Source: Corynebacterium pacaense (GTDB taxonomy: Bacteria; Actinomycetota; Actinomycetes; Mycobacteriales; Mycobacteriaceae). From it: 64,000 bases of DNA. The DNA lies in contig NZ_LT821239.1 of NCBI RefSeq assembly GCF_900169525.1, positions 766,708 through 830,707 on the forward strand. The letters run 5' to 3'. Below the pieces are notes generated by a model. It was not told the DNA's origin. It did not search any database and saw nothing but the letters and a program-made list of their open reading frames with translations. A program made the position numbers and the translations under genes. Shown here in pieces: positions 19,382 through 32,055 of this stretch. How positions within the stretch are numbered: position 1 is the stretch's first letter; every line of letters begins with the position of its first letter.

Positions 19382-20362
19382 TTAGAGCGGCAGCGCCTCG
19401 CCGCGGACGACACGGAAGGGCTTGAAGATGCCGTTGCGGCCCGGGCCGATGGAGAACTGGTGTGCCGGATCCATCACGTGGCTGCGGTCGCTGTAGGACA
19501 ACAGGTACTCATCGAAGGCGGGAAGTGTGATCTCCCGGCCCAGGGCGGCCTCGACCTCCGCGGCGCTGACATCCTCCGCCCATGCGGGTATCCACAGCTG
19601 TTCCCCGGAGGGACCGTCGACGCGGTGAGCCTCCCCGGCGGACTCGATGATGGACAGTCCCCGCCTGACCTCACGCACCGTCAGCCCGGTCCACCACTGC
19701 AGATCCTTCACACCGGCGGCCCCGCGTGAACCGAGGTACCTGCCGGTCACCTCCTGCAGTGCCGCATCCCCGTGCAGGTCGTGTTGTCCCGGGGCGATGG
19801 CGTCGAGAAGCACGAAGGTGTCCCCACCGCCCACCGGTGGTCCCTGGACAATCTCCCCCTCGCCCCCGAAGTGCCGCAGCAGGTGCTGACCGCGTCCGCC
19901 CTGCGGATCCACGCCGACCGAGGCGAACAGCCCGTAGGCGGTGTCGCGGGTCACGGGTTCGGTGCAGGCGGCGAACAGAGCATCCCTGGCCCGATCGACC
20001 GCGGCATCATCAAGCCCGAGGGCGGGCCGCCGCTTGGCAGAGGCCGCGAGCACCCGTGGTGAGCACAGCAGCGTCATCCACCGCACATCACAGGCGGCCA
20101 GGAGCTGGTGGGTACCCCTCTGCGACCAGCTGCGAATCAACTGTGAGGACGCGAGCGCCTCGGCCGCACCCGCGGAACCGTTGCGCAGATCGATGGCGTT
20201 AATCGCCGCGGTTCTCTGCTGCGCCTGGGTGGCGAGCATGTGGCTTGCGACGCCCACCGCACCGGCACCGACCGATCCACGCGGCCCTGCCGCCGAGGCC
20301 GCCAGCAGCTGGCCCACCAGGCGCAGGGCGCGCAGCCGGTCCAGGGGCAATGGCCTACTCAT
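19382..20362 (-). CDS. Winged-helix AlkZ/YcaQ-like (HTH_42) protein, possibly shortened
   Basis: I use the ATG at 20362, giving MSRPLPLDRLRALRLVGQLL and 326 residues; a TTG nine bases upstream is the alternative. The motif SWSQRGTHQLLAACD is the conserved S-W-x-x-R-G-T signature of this family, some of whose members are DNA glycosylases that unhook crosslinks or remove alkylated bases. The C-terminus ends abruptly at GIFKPFRVVRGEALPL, where homologues usually continue with a strand like DGRVVGTW. In another frame just beyond the stop GDAGRVVGV can be read, so a recent frameshift is possible. The IS lies 66 bp beyond. Confidence 0.75.
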   Translation of the reverse strand: MSRPLPLDRLRALRLVGQLLAASAAGPRGSVGAGAVGVASHMLATQAQQRTAAINAIDLRNGSAGAAEALASSQLIRSWSQRGTHQLLAACDVRWMTLLCSPRVLAASAKRRPALGLDDAAVDRARDALFAACTEPVTRDTAYGLFASVGVDPQGGRGQHLLRHFGGEGEIVQGPPVGGGDTFVLLDAIAPGQHDLHGDAALQEVTGRYLGSRGAAGVKDLQWWTGLTVREVRRGLSIIESAGEAHRVDGPSGEQLWIPAWAEDVSAAEVEAALGREITLPAFDEYLLSYSDRSHVMDPAHQFSIGPGRNGIFKPFRVVRGEALPL

Positions 20363-20433
20363 AACTGACAAGGTAGCAGGGGTCCCCCGGGTCCGGCTCT
20401 CCTCGGCTTCACCGGGCAGACATAATGGGGGCT

Positions 20434-21762
20434 ATGGGAAAACACCAGACATCCGATCTATCTGTCGCATCGGAGAAAACCTCCGCGGTTCCCGGCCCGT
20501 CGCCCGAGGTCGAGGCGCAGCGCCGCAGGGACCTGCGCAGGCACAAGGCCGTGGCGACCGGACTGCTTATCTTCGCCGCCGTCGTCTATCTGCTGTGCCG
20601 TTTCGTCGAGACGCGGGAGGGGGAGACCGCGACCTGGGTCGGTTTTCTGCGCGCCGCGGCCGAGGCGGGCATGATCGGCGGGCTGGCGGATTGGTTCGCG
20701 GTGACCGCGTTGTTCCGCTATCCCATGGGCCTGAAGATTCCCCATACCGCGATTATCAGGCGGAAGAAGGATCAGCTCGGTGAGGCGCTCAGCGGATTCG
20801 TCGGGGAGAACTTCCTCAATGCACCGCTGATCACGGAGAAGGTCAGACAGGCGAAAATCCCCGATCGTCTGGGGGAGTGGCTGTCGCAGCCGTCGAACGG
20901 GGAAAAGGTGTCCCGGGAGGCGGGAAAGCTGACGGCCAACGTCATCCGGGCGATCGACCCGAAGGATGCGGAGGCCGTGATCAACTCCGCGCTGATAGAG
21001 AAACTCGCGGAGCCGGAATGGGGGCCTCCCGCGGGACGGCTGCTCGAGCAGCTGATCGCCGAGGGCAAGGCGGAGCCGGTGGTCCAGGAGCTCAGCGTCT
21101 GGCTCCACCGGAAGGCGCTGGGATCCGAGGAGCTGATCACCCGTCTGCTCAACGAGCGTCGACCCATCTGGGCACCGAAGTTCATCAATGAACTGGTGGG
21201 GGACAAGGTCTACCGGGAACTGATTCAGTTCACCGAGGCCGTCGCAGAGGATCCCGATCATGAGGCCAGGCAGGCGGTGCGCCGCTTCCTCGGGCAGCTT
21301 GCCACTGACCTGCAGCATGATTCGAAGATGATCGCGCGCGTCGAGGAGGTCAAGGCCGATGTCATGGGTTCCGAGGCCATCGCCAGGGTGGCCCCGACCG
21401 TGTGGGTCTCCGCCTCGACCTCGCTGATTGATGCGACGTCCAATCCCGAGTCGATCCTGCGCCGGAAGATCGCCGAGCTGTCGGTGACCTGGGGCGGCAG
21501 GCTGCTCGATGATGCCGGGCTCAGGGCCTCGCTGGACAAGAGGATCACCGGTGCGGCGGCCTTCCTCGCCGACAACTACGCCCCCGAGGTCACCGGGATC
21601 ATCTCCGAGACGATCGAGCGTTGGGATGCTGACGAGGCCTCGGACAAGATCGAACTGATGGTGGGCAAGGACCTGCAGTACATTCGCCTCAACGGAACTA
21701 TAGTGGGTGCGCTCGCAGGGTTGGCCATTTACACTGTATCTCATCTGATGTTCGGCGCATGA
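20434..21762 (+). CDS. DUF445-family membrane-associated protein
   Basis: I choose the ATG at 20434, because CATAAT at 20421-20426 is a good -10 box and would place the transcript start on this ATG (leaderless); an ATG at 20425 lies inside the -10. The 442-residue protein has a first helix at about residues 40-60, the family signature AAEAGMIGGLADWFAVTALF, a long helical middle, and a C-terminal hydrophobic helix (LNGTIVGALAGLAIYTVSHL). The family is widespread and membrane-bound; function is unknown. The next gene follows after 25 bp. Confidence 0.85.
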   Translation: MGKHQTSDLSVASEKTSAVPGPSPEVEAQRRRDLRRHKAVATGLLIFAAVVYLLCRFVETREGETATWVGFLRAAAEAGMIGGLADWFAVTALFRYPMGLKIPHTAIIRRKKDQLGEALSGFVGENFLNAPLITEKVRQAKIPDRLGEWLSQPSNGEKVSREAGKLTANVIRAIDPKDAEAVINSALIEKLAEPEWGPPAGRLLEQLIAEGKAEPVVQELSVWLHRKALGSEELITRLLNERRPIWAPKFINELVGDKVYRELIQFTEAVAEDPDHEARQAVRRFLGQLATDLQHDSKMIARVEEVKADVMGSEAIARVAPTVWVSASTSLIDATSNPESILRRKIAELSVTWGGRLLDDAGLRASLDKRITGAAAFLADNYAPEVTGIISETIERWDADEASDKIELMVGKDLQYIRLNGTIVGALAGLAIYTVSHLMFGA

Positions 21763-21787
21763 GGGTTGACATGACAGGAGATGCGGC

Positions 21788-22297
21788 ATGAGTGGCGAGG
21801 AAGACAGGGACGGCGTCCTGAACAAATGGGGGCAGGCCGGTTCCGCAGCGGGTGACCTGGCGGGCAAGGTCACCAGGAAAGTCCGCGAGGATCTCGGCGA
21901 CGACAGTGGGGAGGGAATCGGCAAACTGAAGGCGGACGCCTCCGGTGCGCTGGATTCGATCAGGAAGGCGGACTCGCGGGAGGATTATCTCCAGGCTGGC
22001 AGGGAGATCGCCCGCGATGCGGGCGGATTCATCAAGGGTGTGGCCGAGTCCGTGAAGTCCGTGGTCGCAGAGGAGGGTGACGCCACAAGGGCGGCCTTTG
22101 CCTCCGCGGTCGAGTCCTCCAGGGACAGGTTCGATGACGCCGTGGACAGTGTTCGTTCCAAACGCGGGGCGAGAAAGGCGGAGAAGGAGGAGGGGACGCA
22201 ACCGAATTCCCCGGATGCCACGAAGGATGCGGAAGAGGATATCATCGACGGAGAGGTCGTTGCCGAACAGGGCGACACCGGGACACCGACGCCGTAG
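21788..22297 (+). CDS. Charged helical protein of unknown function
   Basis: The 169-residue protein starts at the ATG at 21788 behind AGGAG. It is rich in Glu, Asp, Lys, Ser and Ala and looks largely helical, with repeated amphipathic stretches such as LAGKVTRKVREDLGDDSGEG and FIKGVAESVKSVVAEEG. There is no membrane segment, signal peptide or cysteine. The C-terminal 50 residues are low-complexity and probably disordered. It sits between the DUF445 and DUF2516 genes, with which it is likely cotranscribed. I do not recognise a family. Confidence 0.7.
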   Translation: MSGEEDRDGVLNKWGQAGSAAGDLAGKVTRKVREDLGDDSGEGIGKLKADASGALDSIRKADSREDYLQAGREIARDAGGFIKGVAESVKSVVAEEGDATRAAFASAVESSRDRFDDAVDSVRSKRGARKAEKEEGTQPNSPDATKDAEEDIIDGEVVAEQGDTGTPTP

Positions 22298-22324
22298 AAC
22301 TACCAAGGAAGTTTCCGATACATC

Positions 22325-22636
22325 ATGGACCTGACATTGCTGTCATATGGCACCTCCCTGGTCATCCAGGGGATCTACCTGCTGATCGCCGTCACGGGAT
22401 TCATCGGCGCCGTGTTGGCGGCCGGTACCCGTGAGGACGCCTTCGAGGTGGCGGGCAGGCAGAACAAATGGATCTGGGTGGCCATTCTCGGGGCATCGGG
22501 CTTCGTGCTCTTTCTCAGCGGGGTGGGGTTGGCCGTGCCGTTCCTCAGCTGGGCGGCCATGGTGTTCATCGGGCTCTACTGGTGGGACGTCCGTCCCCAG
22601 ATCAACGGCATCCTCCGCGGGGCCGGCGGCTGGTAG
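22325..22636 (+). CDS. DUF2516 membrane protein
   Basis: This 103-residue protein has three hydrophobic helices: VIQGIYLLIAVTGFIGAVLA, then WIWVAILGASGFVLFLSGVG, then FLSWAAMVFIGLYWW. The ending WDVRPQINGILRG is typical of the actinobacterial DUF2516 family. AAGGAAG lies upstream as the ribosome binding site. It is the last gene before the terminator at 22682. Function is unknown. Confidence 0.85.
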   Translation: MDLTLLSYGTSLVIQGIYLLIAVTGFIGAVLAAGTREDAFEVAGRQNKWIWVAILGASGFVLFLSGVGLAVPFLSWAAMVFIGLYWWDVRPQINGILRGAGGW

Positions 22637-22681
22637 CCCCGGCCGTGTGATGCCCTCGTCGGCGTCGAGAAGCGAGGTTGT

Positions 22682-22707
22682 CCCCGCCCTGTGTGGCGGG
22701 TATTTTT
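22682..22707 (+). terminator. Intrinsic terminator after the DUF2516 gene
   Basis: CCCCGCC / GGCGGG with a 6-nt loop is followed by TATTTTTG. It closes the DUF445-DUF2516 transcript. Confidence 0.88.
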
Positions 22708-22714
22708 GCATCTG

Positions 22715-22730
22715 TGTGTGCTATCTCACC
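22715..22730. promoter_or_regulatory. Possible GlxR site upstream of the tetR-exporter operon
   Basis: TGTGTGCTATCTCACC resembles TGTGANNTANNTCACA with two arm mismatches and the preferred central TA. It lies 30 bp upstream of the first TetR operator. Confidence 0.4.
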
Positions 22731-22759
22731 CTCGCGGTATGTGGTCGCTAAATTCACCC

Positions 22760-22792
22760 GGTGCAATATTGCACCCAGTGTAAGTTTGCACT
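22760..22792. promoter_or_regulatory. Tandem palindromic operators of the TetR regulator
   Basis: GGTGCAATATTGCACC (22760-22775) is a perfect 16-bp palindrome. One base later AGTGTAAGTTTGCACT (22777-22792) repeats the same layout imperfectly. The spacing of 17 bp puts the two sites on nearly the same DNA face pair, and they end 12 bp before the tetR GTG, where binding would block the promoter. Autoregulation of the three-gene operon is the likely effect. Confidence 0.75.
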
Positions 22793-22804
22793 AGGTTTAC
22801 TTGG

Positions 22805-26762
<3,958 letters not shown>

Positions 26763-26777
26763 GTTTCCCGCAACGAA

Positions 26778-26817
26778 CCCCCGGTCCCCTCCCCAACCCG
26801 GGGGAGGGGACCGGGGG
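26778..26817 (+). terminator. Strong terminator of the tetR-exporter operon
   Basis: A perfect 17-bp stem (CCCCCGGTCCCCTCCCC and its complement) with a 6-nt loop follows 16 bp after the stop; only a short ATT follows, so it is GC-driven. Confidence 0.85.
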
Positions 26818-26920
26818 ATTCTGTCATGCCGGGACCGATTCTTCGCCTCGATCCGGTGGAGGAGCGGTGGCGCACAACAGCGGTCACCTCACCGCGCAAC
26901 GGCCGACACCGCCCGGTGGT

Positions 26921-27835
26921 TTAATCGAAGACCACGGTGCGGTTGCCATAGACGAGCACCCGGTCCTCGAGGTGGAACCTCAGGCCCCGGGCCAGCACCT
27001 GCTTCTCCGCATCGCGTCCCAGTCGCTTCATCTCGGCGGGGGTGTCCTTGTGTGTCACCCGGATGACGTCCTGTTCGATGATGGGCCCGTCATCGAGATC
27101 CGGGGTGGCGTAGTGGCAGGTGGCGCCGATGAGCTTGACACCCCTTCCATAGGCCTGGTGATAGGGGCGCGCGCCCATGAAGGAGGGCAGGAAGCTGTGG
27201 TGGATGTTGAGTACGCGACCGGCCCACATCTCGCACAGGTCGGGGGGAAGGATCTGCATGAACCGCGCAAGCACGATCGCATCGGGATCGAACCCGTTGA
27301 CGATCTCCGCAACCTCATCGAAGGCCCTCCGCTTGCCCACCGCGTCCCTGGGGAAGGGGACGTGGAAGAACGGGACGCCGTGGTTCTCCGCAATGTATTC
27401 GAGGTTGTCGTGGTTGCCCACCACCGCGACCACCTCCATGGGGTAGTCGTTCTCGGCGACGCGCCCCAGGAGGTCGTGGAGGCAGTGGCCCTCCTTGGAG
27501 ACCAGGAGAACGGCCTTCTTCACCTGGGCGGTGTCGGTGAACCGCCAGCGGGCGCGGGGTCCGAACTCCTCCGCCACCTCGCTGAATTCCGCACGCAGCT
27601 GCTCGATGGGAATATCAATCGATTCCGCACGCACGGCCTGGCGGGTGAAGAACCAGTTGCTGTCGGGGTCGGTGAAATAACCGGCCTCGGTGATCCAGCC
27701 ACCGCGTTCGGCGAGGAAGGAGGAGAGCCTGGCCACGATGCCGGTGGAGTCGGGACAGCCGAAGGTGAGCACGTACTGCCGTTCCTCGGGTGCCGTGCTG
27801 GGTCGATTCCGGATTTCGGGAGTACTCGGGGTCAT
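26921..27835 (-). CDS. purU: Formyltetrahydrofolate deformylase PurU
   Basis: The 304-residue enzyme hydrolyses 10-formyl-tetrahydrofolate to formate and tetrahydrofolate, balancing one-carbon pools. An N-terminal ACT domain (LTFGCPDSTGIVARLSSFLA, residues about 24-95) precedes the formyltransferase-like catalytic domain. That domain has NIHHSFLPSFMGARPYHQAY with the Asn/His pair and LDDGPIIEQDVIRV with the Asp. The start is the ATG at 27835, 50 bp from the divergent deoC-like start. Length is normal for the family. Confidence 0.93.
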   Translation of the reverse strand: MTPSTPEIRNRPSTAPEERQYVLTFGCPDSTGIVARLSSFLAERGGWITEAGYFTDPDSNWFFTRQAVRAESIDIPIEQLRAEFSEVAEEFGPRARWRFTDTAQVKKAVLLVSKEGHCLHDLLGRVAENDYPMEVVAVVGNHDNLEYIAENHGVPFFHVPFPRDAVGKRRAFDEVAEIVNGFDPDAIVLARFMQILPPDLCEMWAGRVLNIHHSFLPSFMGARPYHQAYGRGVKLIGATCHYATPDLDDGPIIEQDVIRVTHKDTPAEMKRLGRDAEKQVLARGLRFHLEDRVLVYGNRTVVFD

Positions 27836-27885
27836 TGCAGGGATTCTACTTCACCCCTCCGCCACCTCCCATCTAGGCTTGGTGC

Positions 27886-28545
27886 ATGAGCATTTCCCGC
27901 AGTGAGCTGGCAGCGATCATCGACAACGCACGCTTGGGGCCGGAGGTCACCCCCGCGGAGATCGATGAGCTTATCGGCAGCTCACTCGGCCTCGGCGTGG
28001 GCGGCATCTGGGTCCCGGCATCCATGGTGGGACTGACCAGGTCAGCCCAGGAACGGGGGCTGCGCGTGGGCACCGTGGCGGGATTCCCCCATGGAAAGTC
28101 GGTTGCGCTGATCAAGGCCGCGGAGGCCCGGTTCGCGGTGCAGAACGGGGCCTCAGCGATCGGCGTCGTGCCCGACATCGCCGCGGTGAAGGTGGCGGAT
28201 GAGAACGCGCTGCTCTCCGAGATGGTTGCCGTCCGCGAAGCCGTTCCCTCGCCGGTGCTGCTCACGGTAATCATTGAGGCTGCGGTGCTCGATGAACGGG
28301 CCATCACCGTGGCCACCCGTGCAGCCCGCGCAGCCGGTGCTGATTTCGTCGCGACATCCACCGGTTTCCATCCCGCCGGAGGGGCATCGCCGGAGGCGGT
28401 GAAGATGATCGCCGCCGCAGCTCAGGGCCTGATCGGGGTCACGGCCTCCGGTGGTATCGCAACCTTCGCGCAGGCCGAGGAGCTCGTCCGGGCCGGAGCC
28501 ACCCGGATTCTTACCTCCGGGGCGGGGGAGATCCTAGGCCCGTGA
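27886..28545 (+). CDS. DeoC-family (deoxyribose-phosphate aldolase) homologue lacking the catalytic residues
   Basis: The 219-residue protein aligns by eye along the whole TIM barrel of Deo[13 protein letters not shown] for VxTVIGFPx[18 protein letters not shown] for ADFVKTSTGFxxGGAT, and [14 protein letters not shown] for GVKASGGIRTxxDA. The Schiff-base lysine is Ala156, the second catalytic lysine is Thr186, and the Asp of the proton relay is Gly93 (AIGVVPD instead of EIDMVIN). The N-terminal DHTLLKP is also changed (DNARLGP). It therefore cannot use the known mechanism. The frame is uninterrupted and codon use is normal, so this looks like a maintained pseudoenzyme. It overlaps csoR by 12 bp tail to tail. 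Confidence 0.85.
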   Translation: MSISRSELAAIIDNARLGPEVTPAEIDELIGSSLGLGVGGIWVPASMVGLTRSAQERGLRVGTVAGFPHGKSVALIKAAEARFAVQNGASAIGVVPDIAAVKVADENALLSEMVAVREAVPSPVLLTVIIEAAVLDERAITVATRAARAAGADFVATSTGFHPAGGASPEAVKMIAAAAQGLIGVTASGGIATFAQAEELVRAGATRILTSGAGEILGP

Positions 28546-28860
28546 GAAGCGGGCGATGGCATCGGAGACTTCCTTGATCTTGGTGTCCAGCTCCCCACCG
28601 CCTAGCTCGGCGGCATCGCGCAGGCAGTGCTTCATATGGTCGTCGAGAAGACCGAGGGCGACCTTGCGCAGCGCCGAGTTGACCGCCGAGATCTGGGTGA
28701 GGATGTCTATGCAGTACTGTTCCTCGTCGATCATCCGCTGGATTCCCCGCACCTGACCCTCGATGCGTTTGAGTCTGGCCAGATAGCGGTCCTTCTCGCC
28801 GATGTAGCCATGATGTGCATGGTGGTCGTGGTGGTCCTGGCAGACGGTTTCATTGTGCAT
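28534..28860 (-). CDS. csoR: CsoR-family copper-sensing repressor
   Basis: I start at the ATG at 28860 ([20 protein letters not shown]), which has GAAGGAG ten bases upstream; the longer frame overlaps the copA end and is not family-like. The 108-residue all-helical protein keeps the copper-binding Cys50, His75 and Cys79 with the spacing of M. tuberculosis CsoR (25 and 4). The His-rich N-terminus is an extra that may bind metal. Copper binding releases it from DNA. It is encoded 10 bp after copA, and the operator before copA (31190) is its likely target. Confidence 0.92.
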   Translation of the reverse strand: MHNETVCQDHHDHHAHHGYIGEKDRYLARLKRIEGQVRGIQRMIDEEQYCIDILTQISAVNSALRKVALGLLDDHMKHCLRDAAELGGGELDTKIKEVSDAIARFSRA

Positions 28861-28870
28861 GGCCACTCCT

Positions 28871-31141
28871 TCAAGAGCTGTGTGTGGTGGAGAATCCGCG
28901 CAGGCGCAGTGAGTTGGACACCACGAACACGGAGGAAAAGGCCATCGCGATGCCGGCGAGCATGGGGTTGAGCAGGCCAAGGGCCGCGACCGGGATCAGG
29001 GCGATATTGTAGGCGAAGGCCCAGAAGAGGTTGCCCCTGATCGTCCCCAGGGTGCGGCGGGAGAGCCGGATGGCACCACCGGCCGAGCGGAGATCGTTGC
29101 TCATCAGTGTGATGTCCGAGGCCTCGATGGCGACATCGGTGCCCGCTCCCATCGCCAGGCCCAGATCCGCCTGTGCGAGTGCGGCGGCGTCATTGACCCC
29201 GTCGCCGACCATCGCGACGTTTCTGCCGAGCCGTTGAAGACGTTCGATCTCCTCGACCTTCTGTTCGGGCAGGACCCCGGCGATGACATTCGCGGGATCG
29301 ATACCCACCTCCTGTGCCACCGCGGTTGCGGCGCCCTCGTTGTCGCCGGTGAGCAGAACCGGGGTCAGCCCCAGATCCTTCAGGGTGGCGACAGCCTCGG
29401 CGGAGGTGTCCTTGACGGTGTCACGGACGGTGATCACACCCGCCGCCGTACCGTCGACCTGTACCACCACCGGGGTTGCGCCGAGGCCCTGTGCCTCGGT
29501 GAATGCGGCATCCAGGGCGTCGTCAAGCGTGGCAGGGGGGCGTCCGACCGTGACGCTTCGTCCGTCTACCGTTCCCCTCACGCCGTGGCCGGCGAGGTTC
29601 TCAAAGCCGGTGACACGCTTCGTCTCGCCCGCTGCCTTCGCTATCGCCTGCGCGATGGGATGTTCGGAGGCCGCCTCCACGGCTCCGGCCAGCGCCAGGA
29701 CCTGTTGTGCTGCGAATCCGTCGGCGACGGTGACATCGGTGACCGACATGATGCCGGAGGTGACCGTGCCGGTCTTGTCCATGACGATGGTATCCACCTT
29801 CTTCGTGGATTCGAGCACCTCGGGGCCCTTGATCAGCAGGCCGAGCTGCGCGCCGCGGCCGGTGCCGACCAGCAGGGCCGTGGGAGTGGCCAGGCCGAGG
29901 GCGCAGGGGCAGGCGATGATGAGCACGGCGACCGCGGCGGTGAACGCGGGTGCCAGGCCGGCATCGGTGAACACAAAGTGCGCGATCAGCGTCAGGATGG
30001 CGATGACGATGACCGTGGGGACGAAGACCTGCGAGATGCGGTCGACGAGGCGTTGGACCGGCGCCTTCCTCGACTGGGCGTCGGTGACCAGCTTGGCCAT
30101 CCGGGCAAGCGTTGTATCCCCTCCCGTGCGGGTGACCTCCACCAGGAGCCGGCCGGAGGTGTTCAGTGTCGCACCGGTGACGGGGGAGCCCTCGGTGACC
30201 TCCACCGGGATGGATTCGCCCGTGAGCATCGATTCATCGACCGCGGAACTGCCGTCCACCACGCGACCGTCGGTTGCGATCTTCTCCCCGGGTCGGGTGA
30301 CAAAGATGTCTCCGACCTGAAGTGATGACACCGGGACGCGGACCTCGGCGTGATCGCGGATCACAGCTGCGTCCTTGGCGCCCATGTTCAACAGCGCTCG
30401 CAGCGCCTCCGAGGACTGTCCCTTCGCCCGGGTCTCGAACCAGCGGCCCAGAAGGAGGAAGGAGATCACCACGGCAACGGTTTCCAGATAGATCTCATCC
30501 ATCGTCGAGCCGGAGGGAAGGAGGTGGACCTCCATTTTCATGCCGGCGTGGCCGGCGCTGCCGATGAACAGCGCCCACAGCGACCAGAGGTAGGCGGCGG
30601 AGGTTCCCAGCGAGACCAGGGTGTCCATGGTGAAGGAGCCATGCCGCAGATTGGTCAGGGTGGCGGAATGGAAGGGTGTCCCTCCCCAGAAAAAGATCGG
30701 GGTGACCATGGTCAGCACGGCCCATTGCCAGTTGGTGAACTGCAGCGCGGGAACCATGCTGAGCAGGACGACGGGAACCGTCAGGGCCGCCGAGATGACG
30801 AGCCGGTGCCTGAGGTCTCCGGCCTCGCTGTCGCGGGCCGCGTCGATGCGGCTCTGTCCGTCCCGGACCTCGGTGGTGCCCGTCGCCTCCCCGGGTGCCT
30901 TGGCGCCCATGGTGAAGGCGTCATATCCTGCGGCCTTGACGGTGTTGACGATGGTGTCCGTGTCCGCCTTGGATGGGTCATAGGAGACGGAGGCCGATTC
31001 AGTTGCGTAGTTGACATTGGCGTCGATCCCGTCGACCCTGTTGAGTTTGCGTTCGATGCGGGCGGAGCAGGAGGTGCAGGTCATGCCCGTGATGCCCAGA
31101 TCGACGTGGACCAGGTTCGGTGCGGCCGGAAGTTGTGTCAA
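28871..31141 (-). CDS. copA: Copper-exporting P1B-type ATPase
   Basis: The 756-residue ATPase has one N-terminal heavy-metal domain (GMTCTSC, Cys22 and Cys25), a transmembrane domain with the Cu(I) motif [15 protein letters not shown], the phosphorylation motif [19 protein letters not shown] in the nucleotide domain and [20 protein letters not shown] as the hinge. This set marks Cu(I) export from the cytoplasm. A CsoR operator lies 48 bp upstream and csoR follows it, making an autoregulated copper-resistance operon. No copZ chaperone is in the window. Confidence 0.94.
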   Translation of the reverse strand: MTQLPAAPNLVHVDLGITGMTCTSCSARIERKLNRVDGIDANVNYATESASVSYDPSKADTDTIVNTVKAAGYDAFTMGAKAPGEATGTTEVRDGQSRIDAARDSEAGDLRHRLVISAALTVPVVLLSMVPALQFTNWQWAVLTMVTPIFFWGGTPFHSATLTNLRHGSFTMDTLVSLGTSAAYLWSLWALFIGSAGHAGMKMEVHLLPSGSTMDEIYLETVAVVISFLLLGRWFETRAKGQSSEALRALLNMGAKDAAVIRDHAEVRVPVSSLQVGDIFVTRPGEKIATDGRVVDGSSAVDESMLTGESIPVEVTEGSPVTGATLNTSGRLLVEVTRTGGDTTLARMAKLVTDAQSRKAPVQRLVDRISQVFVPTVIVIAILTLIAHFVFTDAGLAPAFTAAVAVLIIACPCALGLATPTALLVGTGRGAQLGLLIKGPEVLESTKKVDTIVMDKTGTVTSGIMSVTDVTVADGFAAQQVLALAGAVEAASEHPIAQAIAKAAGETKRVTGFENLAGHGVRGTVDGRSVTVGRPPATLDDALDAAFTEAQGLGATPVVVQVDGTAAGVITVRDTVKDTSAEAVATLKDLGLTPVLLTGDNEGAATAVAQEVGIDPANVIAGVLPEQKVEEIERLQRLGRNVAMVGDGVNDAAALAQADLGLAMGAGTDVAIEASDITLMSNDLRSAGGAIRLSRRTLGTIRGNLFWAFAYNIALIPVAALGLLNPMLAGIAMAFSSVFVVSNSLRLRGFSTTHSS

Positions 31142-31189
31142 TTTAGTCAGTCCCTGAGTAGATGCGCAATGCTTCGATGCACCCCACCA

Positions 31190-31208
31190 TATACCCCTGG
31201 GGGGTATA
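31190..31208. promoter_or_regulatory. CsoR operator upstream of copA
   Basis: TATACCCCTGGGGGGTATA is an inverted repeat of the ATACCCC/GGGGTAT type bound by CsoR-family repressors. It lies 49-67 bp before the copA start, overlapping the expected promoter. Confidence 0.85.
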
Positions 31209-31276
31209 ACTCAAGGGTGTGGACAGCCCGGGCGGCGGGGGGAAGGGTCCGTCCGGAGTTGGTGGTGCCGTCCGGC

Positions 31277-31885
31277 TCAGGGTCGGATGGGGTTGACAGG
31301 TGTACCGGAGAGATCCAGCACGGAGGTGTCCCCCGTGGTGTGGGGTGCGCCCGTTGAATCCCGCGGAGCCGGGGACTGGTGGTGCGGTGCCCGGTCGGGG
31401 TCCGGCTTTTTCCTGCCGAGCCAGACGGGGGAGAGGCCGGGCATGAACCATGTGGTGATGAAGGCAATCACGGCTGCCGCGACGGCGCCCCAGTTGATTC
31501 CGCCACGGGTGAGGAGATCCGCGGGGAGGAAATAGCCGATGCCGAGACTGGAGGCCGCGATGAAGGCCCAGAAGACGGGGACGAACAGGTTCGTGTTCAC
31601 GTTGTTGAGCAGCGCACTCTCCGCCCATGGCTCCCGTGGGAAGCGGGTGCGCGCCTCTCTGCGGATCCTCCGTTTCACGGAGGCGGCCGGAACCGCGAGG
31701 CTGATGATCACCAGCGCCAGACCGGCGATGGTGACAACGATATCCATGCCCGCCGCGCCGTAGGCGAGCGTGGCCGCCGCGACCCCGGTGGATATCCGTT
31801 CGCCGGAGGAGACCGGAATCGGGGTCCCGGGGTCAACGTCGGGGTAGAGACTGGTGAAGGCGTCATGTGTGTGGTGGTCCTGCAT
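31277..31885 (-). CDS. Small membrane protein between the copper and heme loci
   Basis: I use the ATG at 31885 behind AGGAATCAGCA, giving 202 residues; a GTG 24 bp upstream is the alternative. The N-terminus is His/Asp-rich (MQDHHTHDAFTSLYPDVDPG). Then come three hydrophobic stretches (ATLAYGAAGMDIVVTIAGLA, FVPVFWAFIAASSLGIGYFL, WGAVAAAVIAFITTWFMPGL) and a Pro/His/Asp-rich C-terminal tail. I recognise no family. The 5' end is 74 bp from the DtxR box and faces it, so this gene could share iron control with divergent htaA. Confidence 0.7.
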   Translation of the reverse strand: MQDHHTHDAFTSLYPDVDPGTPIPVSSGERISTGVAAATLAYGAAGMDIVVTIAGLALVIISLAVPAASVKRRIRREARTRFPREPWAESALLNNVNTNLFVPVFWAFIAASSLGIGYFLPADLLTRGGINWGAVAAAVIAFITTWFMPGLSPVWLGRKKPDPDRAPHHQSPAPRDSTGAPHTTGDTSVLDLSGTPVNPIRP

Positions 31886-31958
31886 TGCTGATTCCTGTTC
31901 TTCCCCCACCTCTAAATGGGGTAGTCAACCTTTCGGGCGCTTACGAAACTCTATGAAA

Positions 31959-31977
31959 GTAAGTTAGCATAACCTTA
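31959..31977. promoter_or_regulatory. DtxR box upstream of htaA
   Basis: GTAAGTTAGCATAACCTTA matches the DtxR consensus at 14 of 19 positions with GTTAG and TAACCT cores intact. It lies 79 bp before htaA and 74 bp from the divergent membrane-protein gene, so it may serve both. Confidence 0.7.
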
Positions 31978-32055
31978 TCTTGTCGGGGTTGGGCTCTGAA
32001 CGGTCTCCAGCCCCGCCCTGATGTGCGCCTTGATTTTCACTGACGTCTTGATGAA

